From the NCBI GenBank assembly GCA_005405945.1, contig BJHW01000002.1:372001-436000 (forward strand): a DNA stretch of 64,000 nt. Direction: 5' to 3'. The notes below the pieces were generated by a model. The model was not told the origin of the DNA. It worked only from the letters and a program-made list of their open reading frames with translations, and did no database searches. A program made the translations under genes and the position numbers. The DNA comes from Streptomyces violaceusniger. Its GTDB lineage: Bacteria > Actinomycetota > Actinomycetes > Streptomycetales > Streptomycetaceae. This document shows, one piece after another, positions 29,534 through 38,771 of the stretch (within the stretch, counting starts at the first letter, position 1; each line of letters begins with the position of its first letter).

Positions 29534-30319
29534 CTAGGCGTAGGCCATGAGCCCCTGCCGCAGCTCGCTGTAGAGCCGGGAGAGCCTGCGGGATATGTGC
29601 ATTTGGGAGAAGCCCAGGATCTCACCGATCTGGCTCTGCGAAAGCCCCGCGAAGAACCTCAGATAGAGCACGTAGCGGTCCTGCTCCGACAGCTCGGCGA
29701 TCAGCACCCGCAGCGCCTCGCGGTTGACGACGCGTTCGATCGCGGCGTCGTCCGCGCCCACCGTCTCGGCGAGCAGTCGCTCCTCGGCGCCCTGGACGGC
29801 GGCGTTGAGGGAGAGCGGGGTGCAGGAGGCGCTGGCCTCCAGACCGGCCCTCACATCCTCCTGCGGCATACCGGTGCGCAGGCAGATCTCGTGGACGGTG
29901 GGGGTGCGCCCGCCGAGCTCCTGCTCCAGCGCGTCGCGCGCGGAGCGGGTGCGGGAGCGGACCTCCTGGATGTTGCGGGGGATGTGCAGCGTCCACAGAT
30001 AGTCGCGGAAGTGGCGCTTGAGCTCACCCGTGATGACGGGGATCGCATAGGAGGGGAAGGCGTGGCCGAGGTCGGGGTCGTAGCGGTCGACGGCCTTCAC
30101 CAGGGCCAGCGAGGCGACCTGGGTGAGGTCCTCCATGTTCTCGCCCTTGTTGCGGAAGCGCAGCGCCAGGCGTTTGGCGACGGGCAGCCAGGCGCAGATG
30201 ATCGCCTCGCGCAGCGCGTCGCGTTCGGGCCCGGACGGGAGCCGGGACAGACGCAGGAAGGCACCGCCGGTGTCGGGAGTGTCGTCATGGCGTCGTTGGC
30301 GAGTCGCGGTTGCTGACAT
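29534..30319 (-). CDS. SigB/F/G-type RNA polymerase sigma factor
   Basis: 261 residues from ATG 30319 (GGAGG nine bases upstream; a GTG six bases earlier is too close to it). Region 2: AKRLALRFRNKGENMEDLTQVASLALVKAVDRYDP-type sequence; region 3: FPSYAIPVITGELKRHFRDY, HIPRNIQEV; region 4: LSEQDRYVLYLRFFAGLSQS and SRLYSELRQGL. Such sigma factors drive general stress and sporulation genes and are held by anti-sigma kinases. No anti-sigma gene adjoins it here. Confidence 0.92.
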   Translation of the reverse strand: MSATATRQRRHDDTPDTGGAFLRLSRLPSGPERDALREAIICAWLPVAKRLALRFRNKGENMEDLTQVASLALVKAVDRYDPDLGHAFPSYAIPVITGELKRHFRDYLWTLHIPRNIQEVRSRTRSARDALEQELGGRTPTVHEICLRTGMPQEDVRAGLEASASCTPLSLNAAVQGAEERLLAETVGADDAAIERVVNREALRVLIAELSEQDRYVLYLRFFAGLSQSQIGEILGFSQMHISRRLSRLYSELRQGLMAYA

Positions 30320-30480
30320 GGTCACTCGCCTCCGTGGTCCGATGTCACGGCGGTCGCCACCAGATTCGCATGGGCCCTAACACCTCGCAATTCGACCGAA
30401 TTGGTGATGGTGTGGATGCCTTTGGGTGGTATGCGCGTTACAGGTGCTTCGTTCCGGTCGTGGCGGGGTATCGACACGGG

Positions 30481-31056
30481 ATGAACGCACGCCTTCGTCT
30501 CGCCCAGCAGCCCGAGGCGGACGCCCTGCTCCAGCGCGACCCCCTGGCCCTGATGATCGGGATGCTGCTCGACCAGCAGGTGCCCATGGAGTGGGCGTTC
30601 TCCGGTCCGTACACCATCGCGCGGCGCCTGGGCAGGGACCAGCTGGACGCCCAGGAGATCGCCGCCCACGACCCCGAGGGGTTCGCCGCGCTGCTCTCGG
30701 AGAAGCCCGCCGTGCATCGCTACCCGGGCTCGATGGCGGGGCGCGTCCAGCAGCTGTGCCGGTATCTGGCCGAGACTTACGGGGGCGACCCGACCGCCCT
30801 GTGGCGGGATGTCTCCTCCGGCCAGGAGCTGCTCCGGCGGCTCAACGAGCTGCCCGGCTTCGGCAAGCAGAAGGCGCAGATCTTCCTCGCGCTGCTGGGC
30901 AAGCGGATGGGGGTGCGGCCGGAGGGCTGGCGCGAGGCCGCCGGGGCGTACGGCGAGGAGGGCGCGTATCGCTCGGTGGCCGACATCACCGGGCCCGAGT
31001 CGCTGGACAAGGTCCGCACCCACAAGCAGGAGCTCAAGCGGCAGGCGAAGCGGTGA
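30481..31056 (+). CDS. HhH-GPD-type base-excision DNA repair protein
   Basis: 191 residues from ATG 30481. The signature MLLDQQVPMEWAFSGPYTI and the helix-hairpin-helix LNELPGFGKQKAQIFLALLGKRMGVRPEGW identify the small actinobacterial HhH-GPD family, related to EndoIII/MutY glycosylases but lacking the Fe-S cluster. Lesion specificity unknown. It is divergent from the stress sigma factor over 161 bp and could be under stress control. Confidence 0.87.
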   Translation: MNARLRLAQQPEADALLQRDPLALMIGMLLDQQVPMEWAFSGPYTIARRLGRDQLDAQEIAAHDPEGFAALLSEKPAVHRYPGSMAGRVQQLCRYLAETYGGDPTALWRDVSSGQELLRRLNELPGFGKQKAQIFLALLGKRMGVRPEGWREAAGAYGEEGAYRSVADITGPESLDKVRTHKQELKRQAKR

Positions 31057-31061
31057 GGGGT

Positions 31062-31074
31062 GCCCCGAAGGGGC
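31062..31074. terminator. GCCCC-GAA-GGGGC hairpin after the repair gene
   Basis: Short perfect stem six bases after the stop, followed by a GCGGGGCTGTGTCGATATGC block shared with 8320-8370 and 16450. Functions plausibly as terminator between two convergent genes; also a member of the dispersed repeat family. Confidence 0.5.
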
Positions 31075-31191
31075 GCGGGGCTGTGTCGATATGCGGCTCC
31101 GCCGCGCGGGCGCGACCAGCCACGACGGTGCGGCAGACGATCGACGGCAGCTCAGGGCACTTCCCGTACTTCCGCACTTCCAGCGGAGCGC

Positions 31192-32160
31192 CTAGGCGGT
31201 GCCCAGTGAGTCCCGCAGGGTGTCCACGGCCAGGGTGAGCGCCGCCCGCGCGGCCCGGGTGTCGCGCAGCGCGTCCAGCATCAGGAAGTCATGGATGATC
31301 CCCTGCATCCGCAGGGCGGTGACCGGCACCCCGGCCTCCCGCAGCTTGGCCGCGTACGCCTCGCCCTCGTCGCGCAGCACATCCGCCTCACCGGTGATGA
31401 CGAGGGCGGGCGGCAGCCCGGCGAGCTGGTCGGGGGTGGCGCGCAGCGGGGAGGCGGTGATCTCGGAGCGCTGCGCCGGGTCGGTGGTGTACTGGTCCCA
31501 GAACCACTTCATCGCCTCACGGGTGAGGAAGTAGCCCTCGGCGAACTGCTCGTAGGAGCCGGTGTCGAAGGCGGCGTCGGTCACCGGGTAGAAGAGCACC
31601 TGCCGCACCAGCGGCAGATCGCCGCGCTCCTTGGCGAGCAGGGTGAGGGCGATGGCCATGTTGCCGCCCACCGAGTCCCCGGCCACCGCGATCCGGGAGG
31701 CGTCGAGCCCCGCGCCCTCGCCGTGCGCCACGATCCACTGGCCCACCGCGTAGCTCTGCTCCAGCGCCACCGGGTAGTGGGCCTCGGGGGAGAGGTCGTA
31801 CTCGGGGAAGACGACCGCGGCGCCCACCCGGACCGCCAGCTCCCGGACCAGCCGGTCATGGGTGTGGGCGTTGCCGAACACCCAGCCCGCGCCGTGGATG
31901 TAGAGAATCACCGGAAGGGTGCCGACGGCGTTCGGAGGGCGCACGATCCGCGCCCTGACGCCACCCGCCGGGATGCCCCCGACGCTGATCCACTCCTCGT
32001 CCACCTCGGGTTTGGGCACCTCGCCCGACTGCACCTCGTCGAGCGTGCGACGGCCCTCGGCCGGGGTCACCTGGTACGGATACGGCGGTTTGGCGGTGGC
32101 CTCGGCGAACGCCGCGGCGGCGGGTTCGAGGACGGGGCGGGCCGGAGCGGTGGTGGCCAT
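31192..32160 (-). CDS. alpha/beta hydrolase, hormone-sensitive-lipase family
   Basis: 322 residues. Oxyanion motif YIHGAGWVFGNAHTHD, nucleophile GDSVGGNMAIAL, acid in VITGEADVLRDEG, His in GIIHDFLMLDALRD. The family hydrolyses short acyl esters. ATG 32160 with AAGGAG upstream. Monocistronic as far as I can see; the region downstream is repeat DNA. Confidence 0.9.
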   Translation of the reverse strand: MATTAPARPVLEPAAAAFAEATAKPPYPYQVTPAEGRRTLDEVQSGEVPKPEVDEEWISVGGIPAGGVRARIVRPPNAVGTLPVILYIHGAGWVFGNAHTHDRLVRELAVRVGAAVVFPEYDLSPEAHYPVALEQSYAVGQWIVAHGEGAGLDASRIAVAGDSVGGNMAIALTLLAKERGDLPLVRQVLFYPVTDAAFDTGSYEQFAEGYFLTREAMKWFWDQYTTDPAQRSEITASPLRATPDQLAGLPPALVITGEADVLRDEGEAYAAKLREAGVPVTALRMQGIIHDFLMLDALRDTRAARAALTLAVDTLRDSLGTA

Positions 32161-32279
32161 CTGCTTCTCCTTTGCCGGTCCGGTTCCGTTCCGGTTCCGT
32201 CCGACGATCTCACCCCGGCCGCCGCGGTACCCACCGCTGTTACGCCACCCGGGCGCTCACTGACCCGGTGACGGTGACC

Positions 32280-32348
32280 TCACCGGGTCAAGGGCTCACC
32301 GGGTGAGTCAAGGGCTCACCGGGCCAAGGGGCTCACCGGGTCAAGGGG
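32280..32348. repeat. tandem CTCACCGGG repeat
   Basis: Four imperfect direct repeats of 16-20 bp, each CTCACCGGGTCAAGGG or a close variant, between the esterase and the proline-rich gene and running into the latter's stop codon. Preceded by another CCCGGTGACGGTGACC block. Function unknown; could be slippage-prone. Confidence 0.6.
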
Positions 32349-32625
32349 CCAGGCGCCGGTGAGGGGTCCGGGACCGGATCCGGGCCCGGCGGCTTGGGCA
32401 CCGGATCGGGGGACGGGTCCGGTGGGGGCCGGGCGTGGGGTTCGGCGGCGGCTCGGGCGGAGGGGTGGGAATCGGGTCGGGCGGCGGACCCGGGGGCGGT
32501 CCGGGCACGGGGCCCGGCGCGGGACCCGGTTCGGGTCCGCCCGGACCGGGCGACGGGGTCGGAGACGGCGGCCCGGGTTCTCGCAGCGTCGGGTGGATGG
32601 GGGTCGGGTCGGTCTGCCGTGCCAC
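32333..32625 (-). CDS. small proline-rich protein (one-base lesion near 32428)
   Basis: About 97 residues after repair, from GTG 32625 with GGAGG five bases upstream: VARQTDPTPIHPTLREPG, then almost entirely PGP, PEPGP and PPPDP repeats to the end GPLTR. About half the residues are Pro. One C/G in 32424-32428 is needed to keep the Pro-rich frame to its end. No signal peptide. It resembles a disordered spacer or surface-exposed tail rather than an enzyme; function unknown. The 270 bp upstream to the DeoR gene hold no gene I can support. Confidence 0.5.
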
Positions 32626-32895
32626 GGTGTCCTCCAAAGCTCTTGGCTGGTGGCCACGTCACTTCCGGGGCGGGTGCCCCGGTCCCCTGGGGTATACGCA
32701 TGGTCTCGGCGCCGAACGCGGGCGGGAAGCGGGGAGGGCGGGCGATCGTTCCTCCGCCCGGCGGGAGCGGCGTCGCCGACATCGCCGTCGCCATGCGGCG
32801 TTTTCCTGATCCGGATCCCGGAAGTCCAGACCATCGCTCACCCATATCCTACGTACGACGGGTGCGCGGATCGCGCATGGCGTCGACGGTGGGGA

Positions 32896-33690
32896 TCACT
32901 CGCCCTCGACGACCCTGACCTCGACCCCCTGGGCGCGTAGTGCCCGGATCTCTTCCGGGTCCGCGTCGCCGTCGGTCACCAGGGTCCAGCCTGGCGGCAG
33001 CCGTACCCAGGTGTGGAAGGGGCGGCGGCCGATCTTCGCCGAGTGGGCCAGGACGTACACCGCCTCCGCCCGGCGGGCCATCAGCTCCTTCAGCCGGGTC
33101 TGGCGCAGATCCGCCTCGCAGATGCCGTGTTCGGCCGTCACCCCGTCGGCGCCCAGGAAGACCCGGTCGAAGGTCATGCGCTCCAGGGCGGCCTCGGCGA
33201 GCGGGCCGAGGAAGCTCTGGCTCAGCGGGCGGAGCGTACCGCCGAGGCATTCCACCTGCACGGTCTCGACGTCGGCGAGCTCCTGCAGCGCGGTGAGCCC
33301 GGTCGTGGCGACCGTGAGTCCCTCGGCGGTGCGCAGCTCATGCGCGAGGGCGCCGACGGTCGACCCGGCGTCGAGCAGCACCGTCTCCCCGGCGCGCACC
33401 GTCGACGCCGCCCAGCGCGCGATGGCCCGTTTCGCCTCGAACGCCTCGCCCGTGCGCTGGCGCAGCGACGCCTCCGGGTGGGCCACCAGGGCCATCGCCC
33501 CGCCGTACGTCCGCGCCAGCCGACCGTCCGCGGTGAGCTGGGCGAGGTCGCGGCGGATGGTGGAGGCGGTGACCCCGAAGGTGCGGGACAGCTCCTCCAC
33601 GCTGGTCAGACCCGTGGTCGTGGCCAGGTGGACGATCTGGTCGCGCCGGGCTCGGGCTCCGTTCACCGGCATGTCTTTCGCGTTCTTCAC
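32896..33690 (-). CDS. DeoR-family regulator
   Basis: 264 residues. N-terminal HTH_DeoR at about 12-65 (RARRDQIVHLATTTGLTSVE ... VTASTIRRDLAQL) with the typical GRLARTYGGAMAL; C-terminal DeoRC sugar-phosphate sensor domain (KRAIARWAASTV ... FLGADGVTAEHGICEAD). Downstream of and probably co-transcribed with pdxA and the sugar-acid kinase, it most likely represses the whole locus and responds to a phosphorylated C4 acid (inference). Start GTG 33690; an ATG at codon 7 is an alternative. Confidence 0.88.
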   Translation of the reverse strand: MKNAKDMPVNGARARRDQIVHLATTTGLTSVEELSRTFGVTASTIRRDLAQLTADGRLARTYGGAMALVAHPEASLRQRTGEAFEAKRAIARWAASTVRAGETVLLDAGSTVGALAHELRTAEGLTVATTGLTALQELADVETVQVECLGGTLRPLSQSFLGPLAEAALERMTFDRVFLGADGVTAEHGICEADLRQTRLKELMARRAEAVYVLAHSAKIGRRPFHTWVRLPPGWTLVTDGDADPEEIRALRAQGVEVRVVEGE

Positions 33691-33730
33691 CGTGGGCTCG
33701 GCCTCGTGTTCCTCGACGTGGCTCTCCGCG

Positions 33731-34786
33731 TCAGCGGGCGGGGGACGGCGACATCTCGGCGGCCTGCCGCAGCGCCTCGATCATGCTACCGGCGTCGGCC
33801 GTGCCCGTACCGGCGATGTCGAAGGCGGTGCCGTGGTCGACGGAGGTACGGATGACGGGCAGTCCGACGGTCAGATTGACCCCGGCCTCCAGGCCCAGCA
33901 CCTTGACCGGGCCGTGCCCCTGGTCGTGGTACATCGCCACGATCAGGTCGTAGTCCCCGCGCCCGGCCAGGAAGAAGGCGGTGTCGGCGGGGAGCGGGCC
34001 GCGGGCGTCGATGCCGTCGGCGCGCAGCACCTCCAGCGCGGGCACGATCTTCTCCTCCTCCTCGCCGTAGCCGAACAGGCCGTTCTCACCGGCGTGCGGA
34101 TTGATCCCGCACACCCCGATCACCGGTTCGGGGGTGCCGGCGCGGACCATCGCCTCATGGCCGCGGCGCACGGTGCGCTCGACCAGGCCGGGCTCGATCT
34201 TCCGCACGGCGTCGACGAGCCCGATGTGGGTGGTGACGTGGATGACCTTCACCGTGGGGGTGGCCAGCATCATCGACACCTCCTCGACCCCGGTGAGATG
34301 GGCCAGCAGCTCGGTGTGGCCGGGGAAGACATGGCCGCCCGCGTGCAGCGCCTTCTTGTTGAGCGGCGCGGTGCAGATGCCCTGCACCTCACCGTTCATG
34401 GCGAGTTCGGCGGCGGTCCGTATGTACTGGTACGCCGCGTCCCCGGCCACCGGGGAGAGCTCGCCCCACGGCAGATCGGCGGGGAGCAGCCCGAGGTCGA
34501 TGACGTTGATCCGGCCCGGGGTGAACACCGCCTCGCCGGGCGCGGCCACGGTGACGATCTCGCACGCGAGGTCGCGCAGCCGGGCGGCCTGCCGCAGCCG
34601 CTCCGCGTCCCCGATGACCACCGGACGGCAGCGCCGCAGGGTGTCCGGGTCCAGCAGCGCGGGGACGACCACCTCGGGTCCGATGCCGGCGCCGTCGCCC
34701 ATGGTGACCGCGATCAGCGGAAGCGGGGCGGGGTCGGTGTCCGCACCAGCGGCCCCGGTGGGGGCGAGGTGGGGGGAGGAGTTCAT
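33731..34786 (-). CDS. PdxA-family 4-phospho-D-threonate/erythronate dehydrogenase
   Basis: 351 residues. PdxA fold: VTMGDGAGIGPEVV, metal ligands in NKKALHAGGHVFPGHTEL and MYHDQGHGPVKVLG, and GTAFDIAGTGTADAGSM. PdxA itself makes a vitamin B6 precursor, but next to a four-carbon-acid-sugar kinase the PdxA2-type role is more likely: oxidative decarboxylation of the 4-phosphate to dihydroxyacetone phosphate. It overlaps the kinase stop by four bases, so they are co-translated. Confidence 0.85.
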   Translation of the reverse strand: MNSSPHLAPTGAAGADTDPAPLPLIAVTMGDGAGIGPEVVVPALLDPDTLRRCRPVVIGDAERLRQAARLRDLACEIVTVAAPGEAVFTPGRINVIDLGLLPADLPWGELSPVAGDAAYQYIRTAAELAMNGEVQGICTAPLNKKALHAGGHVFPGHTELLAHLTGVEEVSMMLATPTVKVIHVTTHIGLVDAVRKIEPGLVERTVRRGHEAMVRAGTPEPVIGVCGINPHAGENGLFGYGEEEEKIVPALEVLRADGIDARGPLPADTAFFLAGRGDYDLIVAMYHDQGHGPVKVLGLEAGVNLTVGLPVIRTSVDHGTAFDIAGTGTADAGSMIEALRQAAEMSPSPAR

Positions 34787-36943
34787 GAGGTGACCTTCCG
34801 TTCGGTCGAGTGGGGGCGCAGCGCCTGGACGATGTGGCGCAGGGAGTCGGGATCGCCGAAGCTGCCCGGTCGGGTCACGACGGATCGCCCGTCGGGGGTG
34901 CGGAGGTGGACCGCGCCGTGGTGCACCTGGCCGACCGGGTCGAGCTCGGTCACCGCCAGGGCGTCCAGCACCCGGCGCGCCGTCTCGCCACCGGTCAGCA
35001 CGAGGTCGACGGCCCCGCGATGCGCGGCGACGGCCGCCTCGACGGCCCGGGCGAGCCCGAGCACCAGCCGCCGCCCGGACACGGGCTCGGCTGCGCCGCC
35101 GGAGGGTGGCGCCGAGGCGGGCGCGACGGCCTGGGGCGCCGCCTCGTACGCGGATGCCGGGCCGGGAGGCTTGGGCGAGGCGCCGAGGGAGATGACGGTG
35201 ACGGCGGCGGTCAGCGCGGGCAGCCGCACCGGGGGCCCGTCCGCCAACAGCCCCGCGAGCGGAAGCCGCTGGTGACCGGCCCCGTCCTCGACCAGCCGCC
35301 GGACCTGCTCGACGGCGCCCGGCTCGGCCGTACCGACGACGACCAGCACGGGCCGCCCGGTGTGCGCCGAGGGCGCGCCCGCGTCGGGGTCGGCCGCGGT
35401 GTTCGCCGAGGGCGCGGCTGTTCCGGCGGTCGACGCGGCTGCCGCCGGTGCGGCGAGGACCGGAGCCCTCTCGGTGCCGACGGCGCCCCGGCCCAGGGTG
35501 CCCGAGACAGCCGGGCCCCCGACGACGGTGGCGGCCGGGCCCGTGGCGCCAGGGGCAGCCAGGCCCTGGCTCCCAGTGTCCTTCACGGCCGGGCTCCCAG
35601 CGTCCTCGGCGGCCGGGCCCGTCGCGCCGGGTGGGGCCGGATCCGTGGCACCGGGTGCGGCCGGACCCGTAACGCTCGGCGTAGCCGGGTCCGTGGTGGC
35701 CGGGCTCTCAGTGTCCTTCGTGGCCGGGCTCCCAGCGTTCTCGGCGGCCGGGCCCGTGGCGCCGGGTGGGGCCGGATCCGTGGCACCGGGTGCGGCCGGA
35801 CCCGTAACGCTCGGCGTAGCCGGGTCCGTGGTGGCCGGGCTCTCAGTGTCCTTCGTGGCCGGGCTCCCAGCGTCCTCGGCGGCCGGGCCCGTGGCGCCGG
35901 GTGGGGCCGGATCCGTGGCGCTCGGCGTAGTCAGGGCCGTGGTGGCGGCCGGGCTCGTAGCATCCGGCGCAGCCGGGTCCGTGGCACCGGGTGTGTCCGG
36001 GTCCGTGGCGCTCGGCGTAGCCGGGTCCGTGGTGGCCGGGCTCCCAGCGTCCTCCGCAGCCGGATCCGTAACACCCGGCGCAGCCGGGCCCGTGGTGGCG
36101 CGGGCGTCCGGGGACGGAGCGGCCGGAGCACCCGCGGCCGGGAAGGACGTCGCCAGGTGGCGGCCCACGGCCAGGGCCAGGCCGCCCGAGCCGACCAGTC
36201 GCATCCCGGGGCCGTCGGCCAGCGATGCCTCGACGATCGCGTCGAGATCCGCGTCCGTCTCCGCGTCGCAGATCGCCACCCGTCCCGCCGCCGCGGCCGT
36301 GCGCAGGGCGGTGCGCAGGGTGGGGCGGGACGCCCGTACGGTCGTGAGCGGGATCAGGGCGGTGGGCAGGCCGCCGAGGGCCTGGGCCACCGAGGCGGGT
36401 GGGGGACGGTCTCGGCGCGCCATGCGTCGCCCTCGTGGAGCGGCACTCCGCCGATGTGGACCACCCCCGAGCGCACCACGCGCCCGGCGATCGGCAGCGC
36501 GGGGGCGAGCACCACCCCCGCGCCGCCCTCCGCGAGGGCGGCGATCTCGGAGGCGACATTGCCCCGCAGCAGCGAGTCGATCTTCTTCAGGACGACGGTG
36601 TCCGGCGCCTCCACGGTGTCCGGGCCGTCCCCGTCCGGTGCGGACATCGCACCGTCCGGCGAGGACATCCCTCCGTCCGGCGAGGGCATCCGCAGCGCCT
36701 CGCGGATCGCCCCGCGGACCGCCTCCGCCGCCTCCGCCGCCGGACGGTACCGGGAGTCGAGGTCCAGGACGGTCGCCTCGCCGACATGGCGAGGCCGAAG
36801 GGCCGATGCCCTGCCACCAGCGGCACCCGGCCCCCGAGGAGCAGCACCCGACTGCGTATTGTGCGCGAGCACACCGCGGCCGCCACCTCCGCGGCGCCCG
36901 ACAGGTCATCCGCGATGGCCAGTAGTCTCCGGCTGGGCGTCAT
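34783..36943 (-). CDS. four-carbon-acid-sugar kinase with giant repeat insertion (two one-base lesions)
   Basis: About 720 residues after repair, against 400-450 for the family. N-terminal domain: LLAIADDLSGAAEVAAAV, LKKIDSLLRGNVASEI, GVVHIGGVPLHEGDAWRAE. C-terminal domain: VDLVLTGGETARRVLDALAV nucleotide site and VVTRPGSFGD. Between them, roughly residues 275-500 are Ala/Pro/Thr/Asp-rich low complexity with a 45-residue tandem repeat. Lesions: near 36792-36803 and in the G run 36401-36405. ATG 36943 has GAGGAGGT. It should phosphorylate D-threonate or D-erythronate-like acids for the downstream dehydrogenase. Confidence 0.82.
35576..35930. repeat. 135-bp tandem repeat inside the kinase gene
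   Basis: Copies begin at 35576, 35711 and 35846, exactly 135 bp apart; the third is about 80 bp before diverging. Copies 1 and 2 differ at only a few bases. Each encodes 45 residues on the minus strand including TDPATPSVTGPAAPGATDPA. Shorter related units (GGCCGGGCTCCCAGCGTCCT and variants) extend to about 36100. The period is a multiple of three, so copy-number change keeps the frame. Confidence 0.85.
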
Positions 36944-37030
36944 GTCCACCGGTACCTCCTCGAATGACCATGACAGGCGGAGCGGCCCCACACCGTGGGC
37001 ATCGTCTCCGTGGCCCGATGATGACATACG

Positions 37031-37070
37031 TTGCGCGAAGTGCGCGAGAAGTATTGCGTAAAGCGCGCAG
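37031..37070. promoter_or_regulatory. direct-repeat operator candidate in the sugar-acid divergon
   Basis: TTGCGCGAAGTGCGCGAG (37031-37048) and TTGCGTAAAGCGCGCAG (37054-37070) are direct repeats 23 bp apart, flanked by TGACAT (37022) and ATGTCA (37073). They sit between the leftward kinase (start 36943) and the rightward importer (start 37195). DeoR proteins often bind such direct repeats; assignment to the local DeoR is inference. Confidence 0.5.
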
Positions 37071-37194
37071 TCATGTCACGGTGACCGCCGCGACACTTTG
37101 ACCCGTACGGCCCTCATCCGGGCGCCGCACGGGTCGAGCGAGCCGGTTGCTCGCCCGACACGTCGCTCGCCTCAGGAACGCCGAGAGGTCAACG

Positions 37195-38768
37195 ATGACC
37201 CGTATCCCCTACGCTCCGGCCCTCAGCCGCCGGTCCGTGCTGCGCCTCGGAGCAGGCGCCTCAGCAGGTATCGCCCTCGCCCCGCTCGCCGGGTGCGCGG
37301 GCCCCACCGGAGCCCCCGGGCCCGGCGCCATCAGTCTCGGGCTGAACCGCTCGCTGGTCAGCCTGGACAACAAGCTCAACCAGTTCGACGCGGCGGTCAC
37401 GGTGCAGCGCGCGGTGCGCCAGGCCCTGACCCGGATCGGCAAGGGGCTCCGCCCCGAACTCGTGCTCGCCGACCGCTTCGAGATGACCGAGCCCACCGCC
37501 TGGACGGTGCGGCTGCGCGAGGGGGTCCGCTACTCCGACGGAACTCCGGTCACCGTCAAGGACGTCTCGACCGCGCTCAAGATGTACGCGGGCGTCAACG
37601 GCTCGTTCATCGTGGGCCTCTTCCCCGAGATGCCCACCGTCGAGCCGGTCGACGAGCGCACCTTCCGGCTGCACACCAAGCGCCCGGTCCCCATCCTCGA
37701 CCAGCTGATGGCCAACATCCTGATCAGCCCGGCCGCCGGCAACCGGCCCGAGGAGCTGTCCGGCGGGGCGGGCTCCGGCCCGTACGTGGTCACCTCGGCC
37801 AACTCCGGCACCGGCGAGTACACCCTCGCCGTCAACCCCCGGTACTGGGGCCGCCGCCCCACCGTGGAACGGGTCCGGGTGCGCTTCGTGCCCGAGGAGT
37901 CCAGCCGTGTCGTCGCCGTGCGCAGCGGTGAGCTGGACGTCATCGACACCATCACCCCCGACTCCGCCGAGCAGCTCAAGGGCCTGCCGGGGGTGCGCCT
38001 GGACCGCACCTCGGGCACCCGCGTCAACCAGCTGTTCTTCAACTTCCGCAAGCCGCGCGGACATCCGCTGGCCGACCCCGGGTGCGCGAGGCGCTCAGCT
38101 ACGCCATCGACGGCGAGGCCCTGGTGCGCGATGTGCTCACCGATTCGGCCCAGCAGGCCGAGGGCGTCGTCCCGCTCGCCCTCAAGGGGGCCGTACGCAC
38201 CGGGCGTTACGTCCACGACCCCGGCGAGGCCCGCAAGCGCCTCGCCGCGCTGGGCGCGAGCGATCTCAAGGTGAAGATCATCTGGGAGTCGGGCGAGTTC
38301 CCCGCGGACACCTCGGTGATGGAGGCCGTGCTGGAGATGTTGCGTGGGGTCGGCGTCCGCGCCAGCCTCCAGCAGTTCGAACCGGGCGGCGACATCCAGC
38401 AGTGGCGGCAGGGCCGTCGCGGCGACTGGGACGTCCTCGGCAACGGCTTCTCCGTCCCCACCGGCCACGCCTCCACCAGCCTCCAGGGCATGTACGGCGG
38501 CACTCCGGAGAAGGAGAGGACCCGGGACACCTACCAGGGCTACGTCTTCCCGCGGATCGCCACCCGGCTGGCCGACGCCTCCGCCGAAACCGACGAGAAG
38601 ACGCGCGACGAAAGGCTCGCCGCCGTCCAGAAGGAGATCTGGGACACCCGCCCCTGCCTGTGGGCCTTCGTCCCCGATGTGGTGCTGGCCCGCCGCACCC
38701 GGGTGCGCGATGTGGGCCTGCTCCAGCTCAACTCCTACGACCTCGCCGCCGTGCGCCTGGAGGCCTGA
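37195..38768 (+). CDS. family-5 ABC transporter substrate-binding lipoprotein (one-base lesion near 38079)
   Basis: About 524 residues after repair. Tat-type lipoprotein signal SRRSVLRLG then LAPLAGCAG lipobox. SBP_bac_5 body: VRLREGVRYSDGTPVTVKDV, GSGPYVV, PRYWGRRPTVERVRVRFVPE, then REALSYAIDGEAL. One C in 38076-38079 joins the halves. Family 5 proteins bind peptides, nickel or oligosaccharides; here, with sugar-acid enzymes, a sugar-acid conjugate or oligosaccharide is a reasonable guess. First gene of a six-gene rightward operon. Confidence 0.87.
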
Positions 38769-38771
38769 GCC

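Noticed and set aside
35576..36100. CRISPR-like array
   Set aside because: The repeats are 135 bp, contiguous, without unique spacers, and encode an in-frame peptide.
35360..36925. 521-codon plus-strand frame opposite the sugar-acid kinase
   Set aside because: Open only because the GC-rich repeats lack stops on both strands; kinase motifs are on the minus strand.
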